A stretch of 64,000 bases of DNA, taken from positions 4,092,001 through 4,156,000 of the forward strand of contig JBBCGH010000001.1 in the NCBI GenBank assembly GCA_037200445.1, given 5' to 3'. The translations under genes and the position numbers were made by a program. The stretch comes from Alphaproteobacteria bacterium (GTDB lineage Bacteria > Pseudomonadota > Alphaproteobacteria > Rhizobiales > Xanthobacteraceae). The notes beneath the pieces are model-generated. The model was given only the letters and a program-made list of their open reading frames with translations. It was not told the DNA's origin and ran no database searches. Numbering within the stretch: the first letter of the stretch is position 1; every line of letters starts with the position of its first letter. Positions 46,665-55,011 of this stretch are shown piece by piece.

Positions 46665-47062
46665 CGGAAAATTCCATTCTCGTCGCCGTCGATCGCGTCA
46701 AGCAATGCGGCGGCCACCTCATCGCTCCAGATAGCATACCGCGAAGCCTCAGACCACGTTTCCACTGTCGCCCAGCGTTGCTTCAGAATTGGCGTATCCC
46801 GCTCGCGTTCCTCCAATTCGTCTTGCAGACCCGCCAACCGCAAGAGCTCTGGCAGATTGTGCGTATAGACCTTGTTGACCAGCACCCTGTCGGGAATTTC
46901 GTGCGCACGGAACTGACCGGCGATGATCGCCTTGAGCGCACACTCAACGGCGTATCCGGCGAGATAGTACGCACCCGACGGATGGCTTCGTTCGGCCAAC
47001 ACCTTTGCCTCTGCTAACCGACTAGTGGCCAGGGCCTGAAATGTTGCCTTGTCCTGAGCCAT
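46643..47062 (-). CDS. HEPN domain-containing protein
   Basis: A 139-residue HEPN-fold protein. The telltale segment is HPSGAYYLAGYAVECALKAIIAG near residue 30, followed by VYTHNLPELLRLAGLQDEL and a last helix ending RWLTSLW. The ATG at 47062 gives the domain start. The ribonuclease motif Rx4-6H was not found, so it may be a binding member rather than a nuclease. It overlaps its downstream partner by 22 bases and sits between thyA and folA, in an otherwise housekeeping operon. Confidence 0.78.
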   Translation of the reverse strand: MAQDKATFQALATSRLAEAKVLAERSHPSGAYYLAGYAVECALKAIIAGQFRAHEIPDRVLVNKVYTHNLPELLRLAGLQDELEERERDTPILKQRWATVETWSEASRYAIWSDEVAAALLDAIDGDENGIFRWLTSLW

Positions 47063-47075
47063 CAGCCGCGCCGCT

Positions 47076-47870
47076 TCACACCGCCACCTCTGCCTTGATG
47101 TGCGGGTGCGGGTCGTAGCCTTGGAGCGCAAAGTCCTCGTACTGGAACGCGAACAGGTCCTTCGCGTCCGGGTTAAGCCGCATCACCGGCAGCGGCCGCG
47201 GCTCGCGGGTGAGCTGCAGGCGCGCCTGCTCGAGATGATTGAGATAGAGATGCGCGTCGCCGAACGTGTGGATGAACTCGCCCGCCTTCAGCCCGGTCAC
47301 CTGCGCGACCATCATGGTGAGCAGCGCATAGGACGCGATGTTGAACGGCACGCCGAGGAACACGTCGGCCGAGCGCTGGTAGAGCTGGCAGGAGAGTTTT
47401 CCGTCGACCACGTAGAACTGGAACAGGCAGTGGCATGGCGGCAGCGCCATCTTGTCGATCTCGGCTGGATTCCAGGCCGTGACGATCAGCCGCCGCGAAT
47501 ACGGGTCCTTCTTGATCTGCTCGATCACCTGCCCGATCTGGTCGATCGCGGCGCCGTCCTTGGACGGCCATGAGCGCCATTGCTGACCATAGACCGGCCC
47601 GAGCTCGCCGCTTTCGTCGGCCCACTCATCCCAGATGCGAACGCCGTGTTCCTTCAGGTAGCGGATGTTGGTGTCGCCGGCGAGAAACCAGAGCAGCTCA
47701 CGGATGATCGACTTCACATGCAGCTTCTTGGTGGTGACCAGCGGAAAACCTTGCGCCAGATCGAAGCGCATCTGATGGCCGAACACCGAGCGCGTGCCCG
47801 TGCCGGTGCGGTCGGGCTTGAGCGCGCCCTCGCGCAAAATCCGGTCCATCAGGTCGAGATATTGGCGCAT
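47076..47870 (-). CDS. thyA: Thymidylate synthase
   Basis: A 264-residue ThyA, the classic length. It methylates dUMP with methylene-tetrahydrofolate to give dTMP. Visible are [18 protein letters not shown] near residue 21, the active-site Cys146 in [10 protein letters not shown], and the C-terminal [13 protein letters not shown]. The ATG at 47870 begins the standard [12 protein letters not shown]-type N-terminus. The HEPN pair follows 14 bases downstream in the same direction. Confidence 0.97.
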   Translation of the reverse strand: MRQYLDLMDRILREGALKPDRTGTGTRSVFGHQMRFDLAQGFPLVTTKKLHVKSIIRELLWFLAGDTNIRYLKEHGVRIWDEWADESGELGPVYGQQWRSWPSKDGAAIDQIGQVIEQIKKDPYSRRLIVTAWNPAEIDKMALPPCHCLFQFYVVDGKLSCQLYQRSADVFLGVPFNIASYALLTMMVAQVTGLKAGEFIHTFGDAHLYLNHLEQARLQLTREPRPLPVMRLNPDAKDLFAFQYEDFALQGYDPHPHIKAEVAV

Positions 47871-47997
47871 CGGCTCCGACTCGGGCTGCGTCCGGCGTAG
47901 TCTAGCGCGGGCACGCGAGGCTTTCACTTGTGCACGTTTGCCTGCCCGTGCAAGCGTTTCCGGGAACCTGTTGATAAAGACGGCGCGGGAGGCGCGA

Positions 47998-48957
47998 ATG
48001 CACAGGCGGACCTTCGTGGCCGGGATGATGTCGGCGCTTGCCGCCCCTGCCCTCGCCCAGACCTGGCCCGACCGCCCGATCCGCCTGATCGTTCCATCGG
48101 CACCCGGCGGACCGACCGACATTCCGGCGCGCCTGCTCTCGCAGATCCTGCCGAAACTCGGCCAGCCGGTGGTCGTGGAAAACCGCCCCGGCGCCGGCGG
48201 CGCGATCGGCGCACGCGCGGTCGCAGCCGCAGCGCCCGACGGCACCACCCTGCTCGTCGGCAACACCAGCGTGCTCGCCGTGATCCCCGCGGTCTCGGCG
48301 AGCGCCGGCTACGATCCGGGCAAAAGCTTCGCGCCGGTCGCGAAGATTTCCGAGAGCTACCAGATCCTCGTGGTACACCCCGCGACGCCCTGGACGAGCG
48401 TCAAACAATTCATCGACGACGCGAAAGCAAACCCCGGAAAATTCAATCTCGCGCACACCGGCGCCGGCGGGCTGCCGCATCTCACAGCCGAGCTGTTCCG
48501 GGCGAGCACGGGCGTGGAGCTTGTCGGCGTGCCGTACAAGAGCGGCGGCGAAGCCGTCACCGCGCTGCTCGGCGGCCAGGTGCATTGCACCTTCGAGGCG
48601 ATCTCGATCCTGCTGCCCCTGATCCGCGAGGGCAAGGTGCGCGCGCTTGGCCTGACCAGCCGAAGCCGCACGCCGCTCGCGCCCGACATCCCGACCATGG
48701 TCGAGGCGGGCGTGCCCGGCCATGAGGTGACGACCTTCTACGGCGTGGTCGCGCCGGCCGGCACGCCGGGAGACATCGTCGCGACGCTCAATGCGGCAAT
48801 CAATCAAGGCTTTGCGGCCGATGAGATGCGCGCCATGGTGGCGAAGCTCGGCAGCGCGCTCGCACTCGGGACGCCGGAGGAGTTCGGCGCGTTCATGAGC
48901 GCGCAAGGCGCGAAGTGGAGCGCGGTGGCGAAAGCCGCGAACATCAAGGTCGACTGA
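47998..48957 (+). CDS. Tripartite tricarboxylate transporter substrate-binding protein (Bug family)
   Basis: A 319-residue periplasmic binding protein with a signal peptide of about 21 residues ([20 protein letters not shown]). The mature domain has [41 protein letters not shown] and [17 protein letters not shown], the Bug signature. It should hand a carboxylate to a TctAB-type carrier, encoded about 4 kb away on the other strand. Its ligand is unknown. Confidence 0.93.
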   Translation: MHRRTFVAGMMSALAAPALAQTWPDRPIRLIVPSAPGGPTDIPARLLSQILPKLGQPVVVENRPGAGGAIGARAVAAAAPDGTTLLVGNTSVLAVIPAVSASAGYDPGKSFAPVAKISESYQILVVHPATPWTSVKQFIDDAKANPGKFNLAHTGAGGLPHLTAELFRASTGVELVGVPYKSGGEAVTALLGGQVHCTFEAISILLPLIREGKVRALGLTSRSRTPLAPDIPTMVEAGVPGHEVTTFYGVVAPAGTPGDIVATLNAAINQGFAADEMRAMVAKLGSALALGTPEEFGAFMSAQGAKWSAVAKAANIKVD

Positions 48958-49231
48958 CTCTGGTTGTCGCAACTACAAAATCAGCGACCTCCGCAGCCAC
49001 ACGCGCATTCGCTTCCTTTTCGGCAGCCCCGCAATATCACCGTCCCCCAAACGGGGGATGACGCCTGGCGGCGTCGCGATGAGGATGGTGCCGTGTTTGC
49101 ACCATCTTTTGCGCCGGGTTTTGCAAACCCCGATTTGTTGAGCGAATTCGACGTGAATGGCTTCACGATTCTCATGCGCAGCACCCGTGCGGACTGATCC
49201 GCGCGCCCGGGTTTCGGCCCGGGCCTTCGCA
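48958..49231. other. Intergenic region with palindromes and a doubtful small ORF
   Basis: Between the Bug gene and the convergent HTH gene. It holds TCCCCCAAACGGGGGA (49043-49058), an adjacent GACGCC/GGCGTC hairpin, and a GC-rich inverted pair CGCGCCCGGG...CCCGGGC near 49201. A 77-codon frame (48964-49197) is open, with a plausible-looking end, but has no ribosome site, so it is not called. A lower GC content than the flanking genes is visible around 49085-49170. Confidence 0.5.
49043..49058. promoter_or_regulatory. Palindrome TCCCCCAAACGGGGGA
   Basis: A 16-base inverted repeat with a 4-base centre. The same 16-mer with one change (AAAT centre) lies at 52583-52598, upstream of a LuxR-type gene. 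It is either an operator used by a local LuxR regulator or a hairpin. Confidence 0.45.
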
Positions 49232-49645
49232 TCATGCAGGTTGCGCGCGCGCCGCCATCGCAGCGGTGGCCGGACGGGTGAGGTGGCGCTCCTTGCAGCG
49301 CTGCCACAGGCTCTCCGCCACCAGCGACTTGACGTCGGCGGCGATGCGCTCGCCGACATAGCGGCTGGGCCGGCTCTTGCCGTGCGCCCACCGCCACACC
49401 GTGGAGTCGCTGACGCCGACGGAGTCGAGATAGAAGCGGTTGCACTGCTGGTAGTGCCGCGACAGCACGATCAGTCCGGCAAACTTGTCGGCTTCGTCGA
49501 CCGCGACCTCGGGCCGGCGGTCGTCCAGCCACTCAAGATAAGCCTTGATCTCGCCGATGAGGGCGGTTTCCTCGCTCGTCAGCCCCGCAAGATCCGAGCT
49601 TGTGAGCGCCCGAAGCCGGTTCGTCACCGCGGTATCATGCGACAT
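49232..49645 (-). CDS. Helix-turn-helix DNA-binding protein (likely repressor)
   Basis: A 137-residue protein with a helix-turn-helix in its second half (DSVGVSDSTVWRWAHGKSRPSRYVGERIAADVKSLV), similar in spacing to Cro/CI-type motifs, and an N-terminal helical region (LRALTSSDLAGLTSEETALIGEIKAYLEWL). The ATG at 49645 is chosen because the frame upstream runs through the palindromic operators. It is divergent from the unknown 317-residue gene, with two TTGCA...TGCAA palindromes between, so it probably controls both. Confidence 0.75.
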   Translation of the reverse strand: MSHDTAVTNRLRALTSSDLAGLTSEETALIGEIKAYLEWLDDRRPEVAVDEADKFAGLIVLSRHYQQCNRFYLDSVGVSDSTVWRWAHGKSRPSRYVGERIAADVKSLVAESLWQRCKERHLTRPATAAMAARAQPA

Positions 49646-49679
49646 GTCCGGCACCCTCGAGTCACGGCAAACGCTCGTC

Positions 49680-49711
49680 TTGCACGATGCAATCATATTT
49701 GCACAGTGCAA
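49680..49711. promoter_or_regulatory. Twin palindromic operators TTGCA-N3-TGCAA
   Basis: Two 13-base palindromes in tandem: TTGCACGATGCAA (49680-49692) and TTGCACAGTGCAA (49699-49711, fully symmetric around one A). Centres are 19 bases apart, about two DNA turns. They lie 35-66 bases upstream of the HTH gene and 70-102 bases upstream of the divergent unknown gene, a typical place for a dimeric repressor to control both. Confidence 0.75.
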
Positions 49712-49781
49712 GGATCGGCGCAAGCGCTGCCATTCCTGCGACGCGAGCGCTGAGTCCCAAAGCCACCCGGAGTGATCGCAG

Positions 49782-50735
49782 ATGCCAGGACGCGGTTCGG
49801 CTGCCCTCAGGCTCCAGGTGCTGGATGTTCGCTCGTACCGCGACGAGAACGACCTGCATTCGCTGCCGAATGAGATCCGTGACGCCGTGCAGGCGGCGCT
49901 GCGGCTGCAATCCTTCTATCAGCGCTGGCGTCACGAACACTTCGTGGTGCGCGACCCCTGGGAAATCCTGCGCCAGATGCAGGGGCATCGCGTCTTCGTC
50001 GTCGAGCTCGAAACGCCGCAGGGCCGCGACCAATCTGAAATCGTCGCAGCCTCGATCCTGTGGGACTACGACCTGCCCGTGCTGGTCGGGACGGCGCCGC
50101 GGGCCATGCGGTTTCTCGAAGTCGGGACCCAACGCTGCATCCTCAACGGCTTCAACATCCAGCAGATCCTGAATTCGATAAGCCTGATGACGTCGCTGAT
50201 CCACGATCCGCACGGCATCTACCTGGGCGCGGTCTACGCGGCGAACGACCGCACGATCGACAACATCATCCGGAATATGGATTACGTGCCATGGGACGCC
50301 GTGCCCACGGCGTTGACCTGCATGCTGGATCATCGCGCCGGCACCGCGCGCACAGGAAAGCGGATTCGCTTTTTCCGCGCCAACATCGATTCGGTTTTCG
50401 CCGCGGCCACATGCATTGCGGATCTCGCCGCTAATCCGATCCGGCCACGCAAGCACAAGCCATCGGCCGAGCAACTGCAGGCCGCGTTGCCCGATTTCGA
50501 CGAGCTGGAGTTCTACTGCGATACGGCGCTGATCGAGCCGCTGGTGCACTATTCGGAGCGCATCATCGCGCAGCGGCCGGCGGACCTCACCGCACTCCGG
50601 ACGGCGCTCGAAAATCCGACCGTCAGCGACGATTTCCTGATGTGGGACGATGGGCCGATAGGCGCACAGATTGAGGAGAGCCCGGGTATCTTACTGGCGT
50701 TGTGGCGCAGAATTATGCGATTCCCCGGCGGGTGA
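49782..50735 (+). CDS. Unknown protein of 317 residues
   Basis: No family was recognised. It is a soluble, mostly helical protein without a signal peptide or membrane segment. Distinctive parts are VRDPWEILRQMQGHRVFVVELETPQGR near residue 65, IVAASILWDYDLPVLVGTAPRAMRFLEVGTQRCILNGFNI near 88 and LLALWRRIMRFPGG at the end. It is divergent from the HTH gene across the twin operators and followed by a LuxR-type regulator, so it is likely regulated locally. Confidence 0.72.
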   Translation: MPGRGSAALRLQVLDVRSYRDENDLHSLPNEIRDAVQAALRLQSFYQRWRHEHFVVRDPWEILRQMQGHRVFVVELETPQGRDQSEIVAASILWDYDLPVLVGTAPRAMRFLEVGTQRCILNGFNIQQILNSISLMTSLIHDPHGIYLGAVYAANDRTIDNIIRNMDYVPWDAVPTALTCMLDHRAGTARTGKRIRFFRANIDSVFAAATCIADLAANPIRPRKHKPSAEQLQAALPDFDELEFYCDTALIEPLVHYSERIIAQRPADLTALRTALENPTVSDDFLMWDDGPIGAQIEESPGILLALWRRIMRFPGG

Positions 50736-50850
50736 AAATCGGTCCGGCCGCCCGCACGTTGGTCATTCAAGAGAGATGGAAATCGATGACAGTGGGCCGC
50801 GCAGGTAGTAGGTTACGTTAGGTCGGCACATCTCAACGCGCGAGCTCCGC

Positions 50851-51939
50851 GTGCTCGAAATCGAAGCACTCCAATCGGCCGCCGCGGAATTCACCTCGGC
50901 GGCCCTCATCGGCGAGAACTGGGAGAGCGCAATCGAGCGATTGGCGTTCGCCGCCGGTGCGCGCGGTGGTGCCTTGCTGCGCAACAACAAGGACTACAAG
51001 GTGGCGAGCGTCATCTGCAGTCCGGAAATCCGCGACCCGGTCAAGAATTTCATTGCCGGACAAATTCCTCTCCCCTCACGCCAGACGCGCCTCGACTTTC
51101 GCCATCGCGACGGATTTCGCTTCGACTACGACGACTATTCCGAGGACGATCTGGCGCGCGATCCGTACTATCAGGAGTTTCTTCGTCCGATCGGATTCTT
51201 CTGGCACGCCGCTGTCGCGCTCGATGCGGAGGATGGCGAGAACATCGCGATCAGCCTCAAGCGCCCGCTCAAGGCGGGTCCGTATCAGCCGGCGGACGCA
51301 CGGCTTCTCAACACGATCGTGCCGGAGATGCGCGCCGCGGTGCGCATCGCGCGCCACGTGCTGAGCGCCGAGGGCACCGGCGTGGCGCGCCTGTTGCGGC
51401 GGCGCGGGCTGCCGGTATTCGAGCTCGACTTCTGGGGCCGTGTGTTGCGCACACACCTGTTCACCGACAGTTCCGGCGCCCCGGTCCGCGTCTCGCGCGA
51501 GCGCCTGGTGGCAACGGACCGGCTGGTGCAGCCCGCGCTGGAGCAGGCTGTCGCGCGAGGCGTCACGCCGCCCGGGTCGCCGGGGGTGGTCGCGTTGTCC
51601 GACGCCAACGGCGAGCGCCGCTATCTACAGATCGTGCCGGTCGCCGGACCGGCGCGCGACATCTTTCGTGCGACCGCGGCGGTCGCGGTGCTGATCCCTC
51701 ATCAGCCGGGCAAACGAAACGCCGCCGACTACCTCGCGATCCGCGATGCGTTCTCGCTGACCGACCGGGAAACCGATGTCGCGCTCATGCTCGCCAACGG
51801 GCTGAGCCCGATCGACATCGCAAAGCAGTTGCGCATCCAGGTCGACACGGCGCGCGATCACCTCAAGAGCATCTTCGAGAAGACCGAGACCAATCGCCAG
51901 GCCGAGCTCGTCGCGCTCCTGTCCCGCCTGCAGCCTTGA
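50851..51939 (+). CDS. LuxR-family transcriptional regulator (large)
   Basis: A 362-residue regulator with a GTG start. Residues ~1-280 form a sensor region of PAS/GAF-like helices and strands; residues ~295-360 are a LuxR/GerE helix-turn-helix (FSLTDRETDVALMLANGLSPIDIAKQLRIQVDTARDHLKSIFEKTETNRQAELVALLSRL, read in pieces). The signal is unknown. Its C-terminal domain closely resembles that of the second LuxR gene on the other strand, with which it converges. Confidence 0.85.
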   Translation: MLEIEALQSAAAEFTSAALIGENWESAIERLAFAAGARGGALLRNNKDYKVASVICSPEIRDPVKNFIAGQIPLPSRQTRLDFRHRDGFRFDYDDYSEDDLARDPYYQEFLRPIGFFWHAAVALDAEDGENIAISLKRPLKAGPYQPADARLLNTIVPEMRAAVRIARHVLSAEGTGVARLLRRRGLPVFELDFWGRVLRTHLFTDSSGAPVRVSRERLVATDRLVQPALEQAVARGVTPPGSPGVVALSDANGERRYLQIVPVAGPARDIFRATAAVAVLIPHQPGKRNAADYLAIRDAFSLTDRETDVALMLANGLSPIDIAKQLRIQVDTARDHLKSIFEKTETNRQAELVALLSRLQP

Positions 51940-51954
51940 TTGCCGTTCGCATCG

Positions 51955-52527
51955 TCACGCCAAGGGCGCGAGGCGGTTCACCAGCGCGACGAACTCGGCC
52001 TGACGATGCGTCCGCGTTTTTGCCAGCACCGACTTGAGCTGCGCCCGCGCGGTATCCACCGAGACGTTGTGCCCGGCCGCGATATCCTGCAGCGATTCCC
52101 CGAGCGCGAGGCGCGCCGCAAGCCGCGACTCGGCTTCCGTCAGGCCGAAGGTCTGGCGCAGCACGCCGGTCCGCGGGCGGGGACGTTCATCGAGATCGAC
52201 GACCAGCAGAATCGACCGCGCCTTGCGCGCGGCCGTGCGTGACAACATCATCTTGCAGGCAACGAGAGGGCGCACAGCGCCCGAGGCGGTCCCGTTCGCC
52301 ACGATGATCCCGCCTCCCGGATTGGCGAAGTCCTTGCCGAACATCCGGCGCAACACCTTGCTCGGCCAATCCGGCTCGCTCCGGCAGGCGCAATCCTCCT
52401 TGAGCTGCCGCCCCAGGATGCGCTCCGCGCAGGCATTGAGCGCGAAGACCGAGCCGGAATCGTCGAGCAGCGCCGCCCCGCAACGCATCTCGTCGAACAG
52501 CCACAGTATCGTTTCAACCCGTGTCAT
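51955..52527 (-). CDS. LuxR-family transcriptional regulator (small)
   Basis: A 190-residue regulator. Residues ~1-110 form a PAS-like sensory part (ILWLFDEMRCGAALLDDSGSVFALNACAERILG), and residues ~130-190 are a LuxR helix-turn-helix (FGLTEAESRLAARLALGESLQDIAAGHNVSVDTARAQLKSVLAKTRTHRQAEFVALV, read in pieces). It converges on the larger LuxR gene, and the two share sequence similarity in the DNA-binding part. A TCCCCCAAATGGGGGA palindrome lies 56 bases upstream of its start and could be its operator. Confidence 0.85.
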   Translation of the reverse strand: MTRVETILWLFDEMRCGAALLDDSGSVFALNACAERILGRQLKEDCACRSEPDWPSKVLRRMFGKDFANPGGGIIVANGTASGAVRPLVACKMMLSRTAARKARSILLVVDLDERPRPRTGVLRQTFGLTEAESRLAARLALGESLQDIAAGHNVSVDTARAQLKSVLAKTRTHRQAEFVALVNRLAPLA

Positions 52528-52573
52528 GGCGCGCCGCTCCCTTCCAGCGGGCACACCATGCTGTTCAAACGAG

Positions 52574-52610
52574 AAGGCGGCCTCCCCCAAATGGGGGACG
52601 CCGCCTTTTT
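52574..52610 (+). terminator. Hairpin with T-tract containing the TCCCCCAAATGGGGGA palindrome
   Basis: AAGGCGGC (52574) and GCCGCCTT (52600) enclose CCCCCAAATGGGGG, and TTTTT follows on the plus strand. On the minus strand it lies 41 bases after the tctA stop. It can therefore be a terminator for tctBA and also, or instead, an operator upstream of the small LuxR gene. Confidence 0.6.
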
Positions 52611-52647
52611 GTTGCCTCGCGAAGAGCGGGGCCTGGGCGAGACCGGT

Positions 52648-54156
52648 CTAGCTCTCGCTCTCCACGAACACCTCGTCGCGCTTGCCGCGGATCATCGGCA
52701 GGAGCGCCAGGACGATCAGGAACGCGGCGATCGCGAGCAGCACGCCCGAGATCGGCCGGGTGACGAAGGTGGTCGGGTCGCCGCGCGCGATCAGCATGGC
52801 GCGGCGCAGGTTCTCCTCCATCAGCGGGCCGAGCACGAAGCCGAGCAGCATCGGCGCCGGCTCGAATTCGGTCTTTACCAGGAAATAGCCGACGAAGCCG
52901 AACACCGCGACCATGATGGCATCGGCCGGCGCGTTGTTGATGGAATACACGCCGATCGCGCAGAAGATCAGGATCGCCGGGAACAGCAGCCGGTAGGGCA
53001 CGCGCAGCAGCGAGACCCACACGCCGACCAGCGGCAGGTTGATGACGACCAGCATCAGGTTGCCGATCCACATCGAACAGATCAGGCCCCAGAACAGCTC
53101 GGGCTGCTTGGTCATCACCTGCGGGCCCGGCACGATGCCGTGGATGGTCATGGCGCCGACCATCAGCGCCATCACGGCGTTGGGCGGGATGCCGAGCGTG
53201 AGCAGCGGGATGAACGAGGTCTGCGCCGCCGCGTTGTTGGCGCTTTCCGGCGCCGCCACGCCCTCGATCGCGCCGCGACCGAAGCGCGAGGGATCCTTTG
53301 CGATCTTCTTCTCGAACGTATAGGCCGCGAACGACGCGATCACGGCGCCGCCGCCCGGCAGGATGCCCAGGATCGAGCCCAGGATCGTGCCGCGCCCGAT
53401 CGCGCCGGCCGAGTCCTTGAAGTCCTTCCAGGTCGGCATCAACCCGGTGATCTTGGCCTCCACGATCTCGCGGCTTTCCTCCTGCTCGAGGTTGCGCATG
53501 ATCTCGGCGTAGCCGAACACGCCCATCGCGACGGTCACGAAGCCGATGCCGTCGGCGAGCTCCGGAATATCGAAGGCCATGCGCGACTGCCCGGTCTCGA
53601 TGTCGGAGCCGACGCAGGAGAGCAGCAGCCCGAGCATCACCATCGCGATCGCCTTGAGGATCGAGCCCTTGGCGAGCACCACCGCGAACACGAGGCCGAG
53701 CACCATCAGCGAGAAGTATTCGGCCGGGCCGAATTTCAGCGCCAGCGCGGTCAACGGCACGCCGAGCGCCGCGACCAGCACGGTGGAGAAGCAGCCCGCG
53801 ATGAACGAGCCGATCGCCGCAATGGCGAGCGCGGGGCCGGCGCGGCCCTGCTTCGCCATCTGGTGTCCGTCGAGCGCAGTCACCACCGAGGACGATTCGC
53901 CCGGGATGTTGATCAGGATCGAGGTGGTCGAGCCGCCGTACTGCGCGCCGTAGTAGATGCCGGCGAGCATGATCAGCGCGCCGACCGGCGGCAAGCCGAA
54001 CGTGATCGGCAACAGCATCGCTATTGTGGCGAGCGGGCCGATGCCCGGCAGCACGCCGATCAGCGTGCCGACCAGCGCGCCGATCAGGCAGAGCAGAAGA
54101 TTCATCGGCGTGACGGCGACGCCGAAACCGAAGGCGAGATTTTGAATGAGGTCCAT
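52648..54156 (-). CDS. tctA: Tripartite tricarboxylate transporter large membrane subunit
   Basis: A 502-residue TctA-family permease with about twelve membrane segments. It has the signature GVLPGIGPLATIAMLLPITFGL near residue 35, SSTSILINIPGESSSV-type loop near 77 (GSTTSILINIPGESSSV), and the second repeat LGILPGGGAVIASFAAY near 265. It forms the carrier for a carboxylate delivered by a Bug protein. It overlaps no gene but follows tctB closely. Length normal. Confidence 0.95.
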   Translation of the reverse strand: MDLIQNLAFGFGVAVTPMNLLLCLIGALVGTLIGVLPGIGPLATIAMLLPITFGLPPVGALIMLAGIYYGAQYGGSTTSILINIPGESSSVVTALDGHQMAKQGRAGPALAIAAIGSFIAGCFSTVLVAALGVPLTALALKFGPAEYFSLMVLGLVFAVVLAKGSILKAIAMVMLGLLLSCVGSDIETGQSRMAFDIPELADGIGFVTVAMGVFGYAEIMRNLEQEESREIVEAKITGLMPTWKDFKDSAGAIGRGTILGSILGILPGGGAVIASFAAYTFEKKIAKDPSRFGRGAIEGVAAPESANNAAAQTSFIPLLTLGIPPNAVMALMVGAMTIHGIVPGPQVMTKQPELFWGLICSMWIGNLMLVVINLPLVGVWVSLLRVPYRLLFPAILIFCAIGVYSINNAPADAIMVAVFGFVGYFLVKTEFEPAPMLLGFVLGPLMEENLRRAMLIARGDPTTFVTRPISGVLLAIAAFLIVLALLPMIRGKRDEVFVESES

Positions 54157-54171
54157 GATGTCACCCCCGCG

Positions 54172-54828
54172 CTAGAACCGGGGCCAAAGCTGCAGCGGCA
54201 GATTGAGGCCGTAGGGGAACAGGAGCGAGCAGAACGCGGTCAGCACCGCGCACCAGGCAAGTGTCTCGATCCAGCGCACCTCCTTGGTGGCGTTGGCCGA
54301 GATCACCAGCGAAATGTAGCTCGCGATGACCAGGCCGAGCGGGCGCACCGCGATGGCGAAGATGATCGTTGCGGCGGTGATGAACAAAGGCCCGCGCGGC
54401 GCCACATGGGTCATCAGGAACGCGAGCACCACGACCACGACGGTGCCGGCGGCCGCGAGCACCACATCGTGGGACACGTTCGGGACCATCTTCCCGATCT
54501 GCGTGGCGAAGAAATAGATCGGGACCAGCGCGACCACCAGCACGGCGCCGCCGAAGGTGCCCGTGAAGGTGAATGGCTCCATCGGCGGGCCGTCGGTGAG
54601 CAGGCCGACCAGCATGACGCCGAAGCCGAGCGCCATCAGAAAGTAGGCGAAGAGGCGCGGCGCGGTTCCCGGCCCGAACGCGAAGCCGCGCATGCCGGGC
54701 AGGTCGCTCGAGGCCCAGAGCGCGAACGCCGCGACCAGCACGAGCGCGAGGCCGCCCCAGAAATCACGTGGACCGCGAATGGTATTGCGTGTTGCGGGCG
54801 CCGACGCGCCGCCTTGGCCTTCGGACAT
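54172..54828 (-). CDS. tctB: Tripartite tricarboxylate transporter small membrane subunit
   Basis: A 218-residue TctB-family protein with four membrane segments (for example FWGGLALVLVAAFALWASSDLPG, GLVIASYISLVISANATKEV). It pairs with TctA in the cytoplasmic membrane. The ATG at 54828 is chosen because GGGAGGGGCT lies directly upstream; the frame remains open further upstream without a site. It is a longer-than-usual member, with an N-terminal tail of about 20 residues. Confidence 0.9.
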   Translation of the reverse strand: MSEGQGGASAPATRNTIRGPRDFWGGLALVLVAAFALWASSDLPGMRGFAFGPGTAPRLFAYFLMALGFGVMLVGLLTDGPPMEPFTFTGTFGGAVLVVALVPIYFFATQIGKMVPNVSHDVVLAAAGTVVVVVLAFLMTHVAPRGPLFITAATIIFAIAVRPLGLVIASYISLVISANATKEVRWIETLAWCAVLTAFCSLLFPYGLNLPLQLWPRF

Positions 54829-55011
54829 AGCCCCTCCCAGATGCAGGCGCACGCTGCGCCGCCACGCTTTCTTTCGCGCGTGTTGCCTCAAGCTAGCACA
54901 AGTCGCCCCGCCCGGGAGGAACAAAAGCGGCAAAAACACACACGGTCAATGGCGAAGTATCGGGCTGGGCGATGAGACGGTTGGGGTGTGGCTGATTTGC
55001 GCCGACCGAAT

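Noticed and set aside
46643-47062. Catalytic HEPN ribonuclease
   Set aside because: No R followed by His at 4-6 residues was found in the protein, so only the fold is claimed.
48964-49197. 77-codon frame after the Bug gene
   Set aside because: The end looks protein-like, but there is no ribosome site, it spans a palindrome, and it has no recognised family.
52558-54975. 805-codon plus-strand open frame opposite tctA and tctB
   Set aside because: Extremely His/Arg/Asp/Glu-rich translation, antisense to clear membrane genes; a codon-bias artefact.
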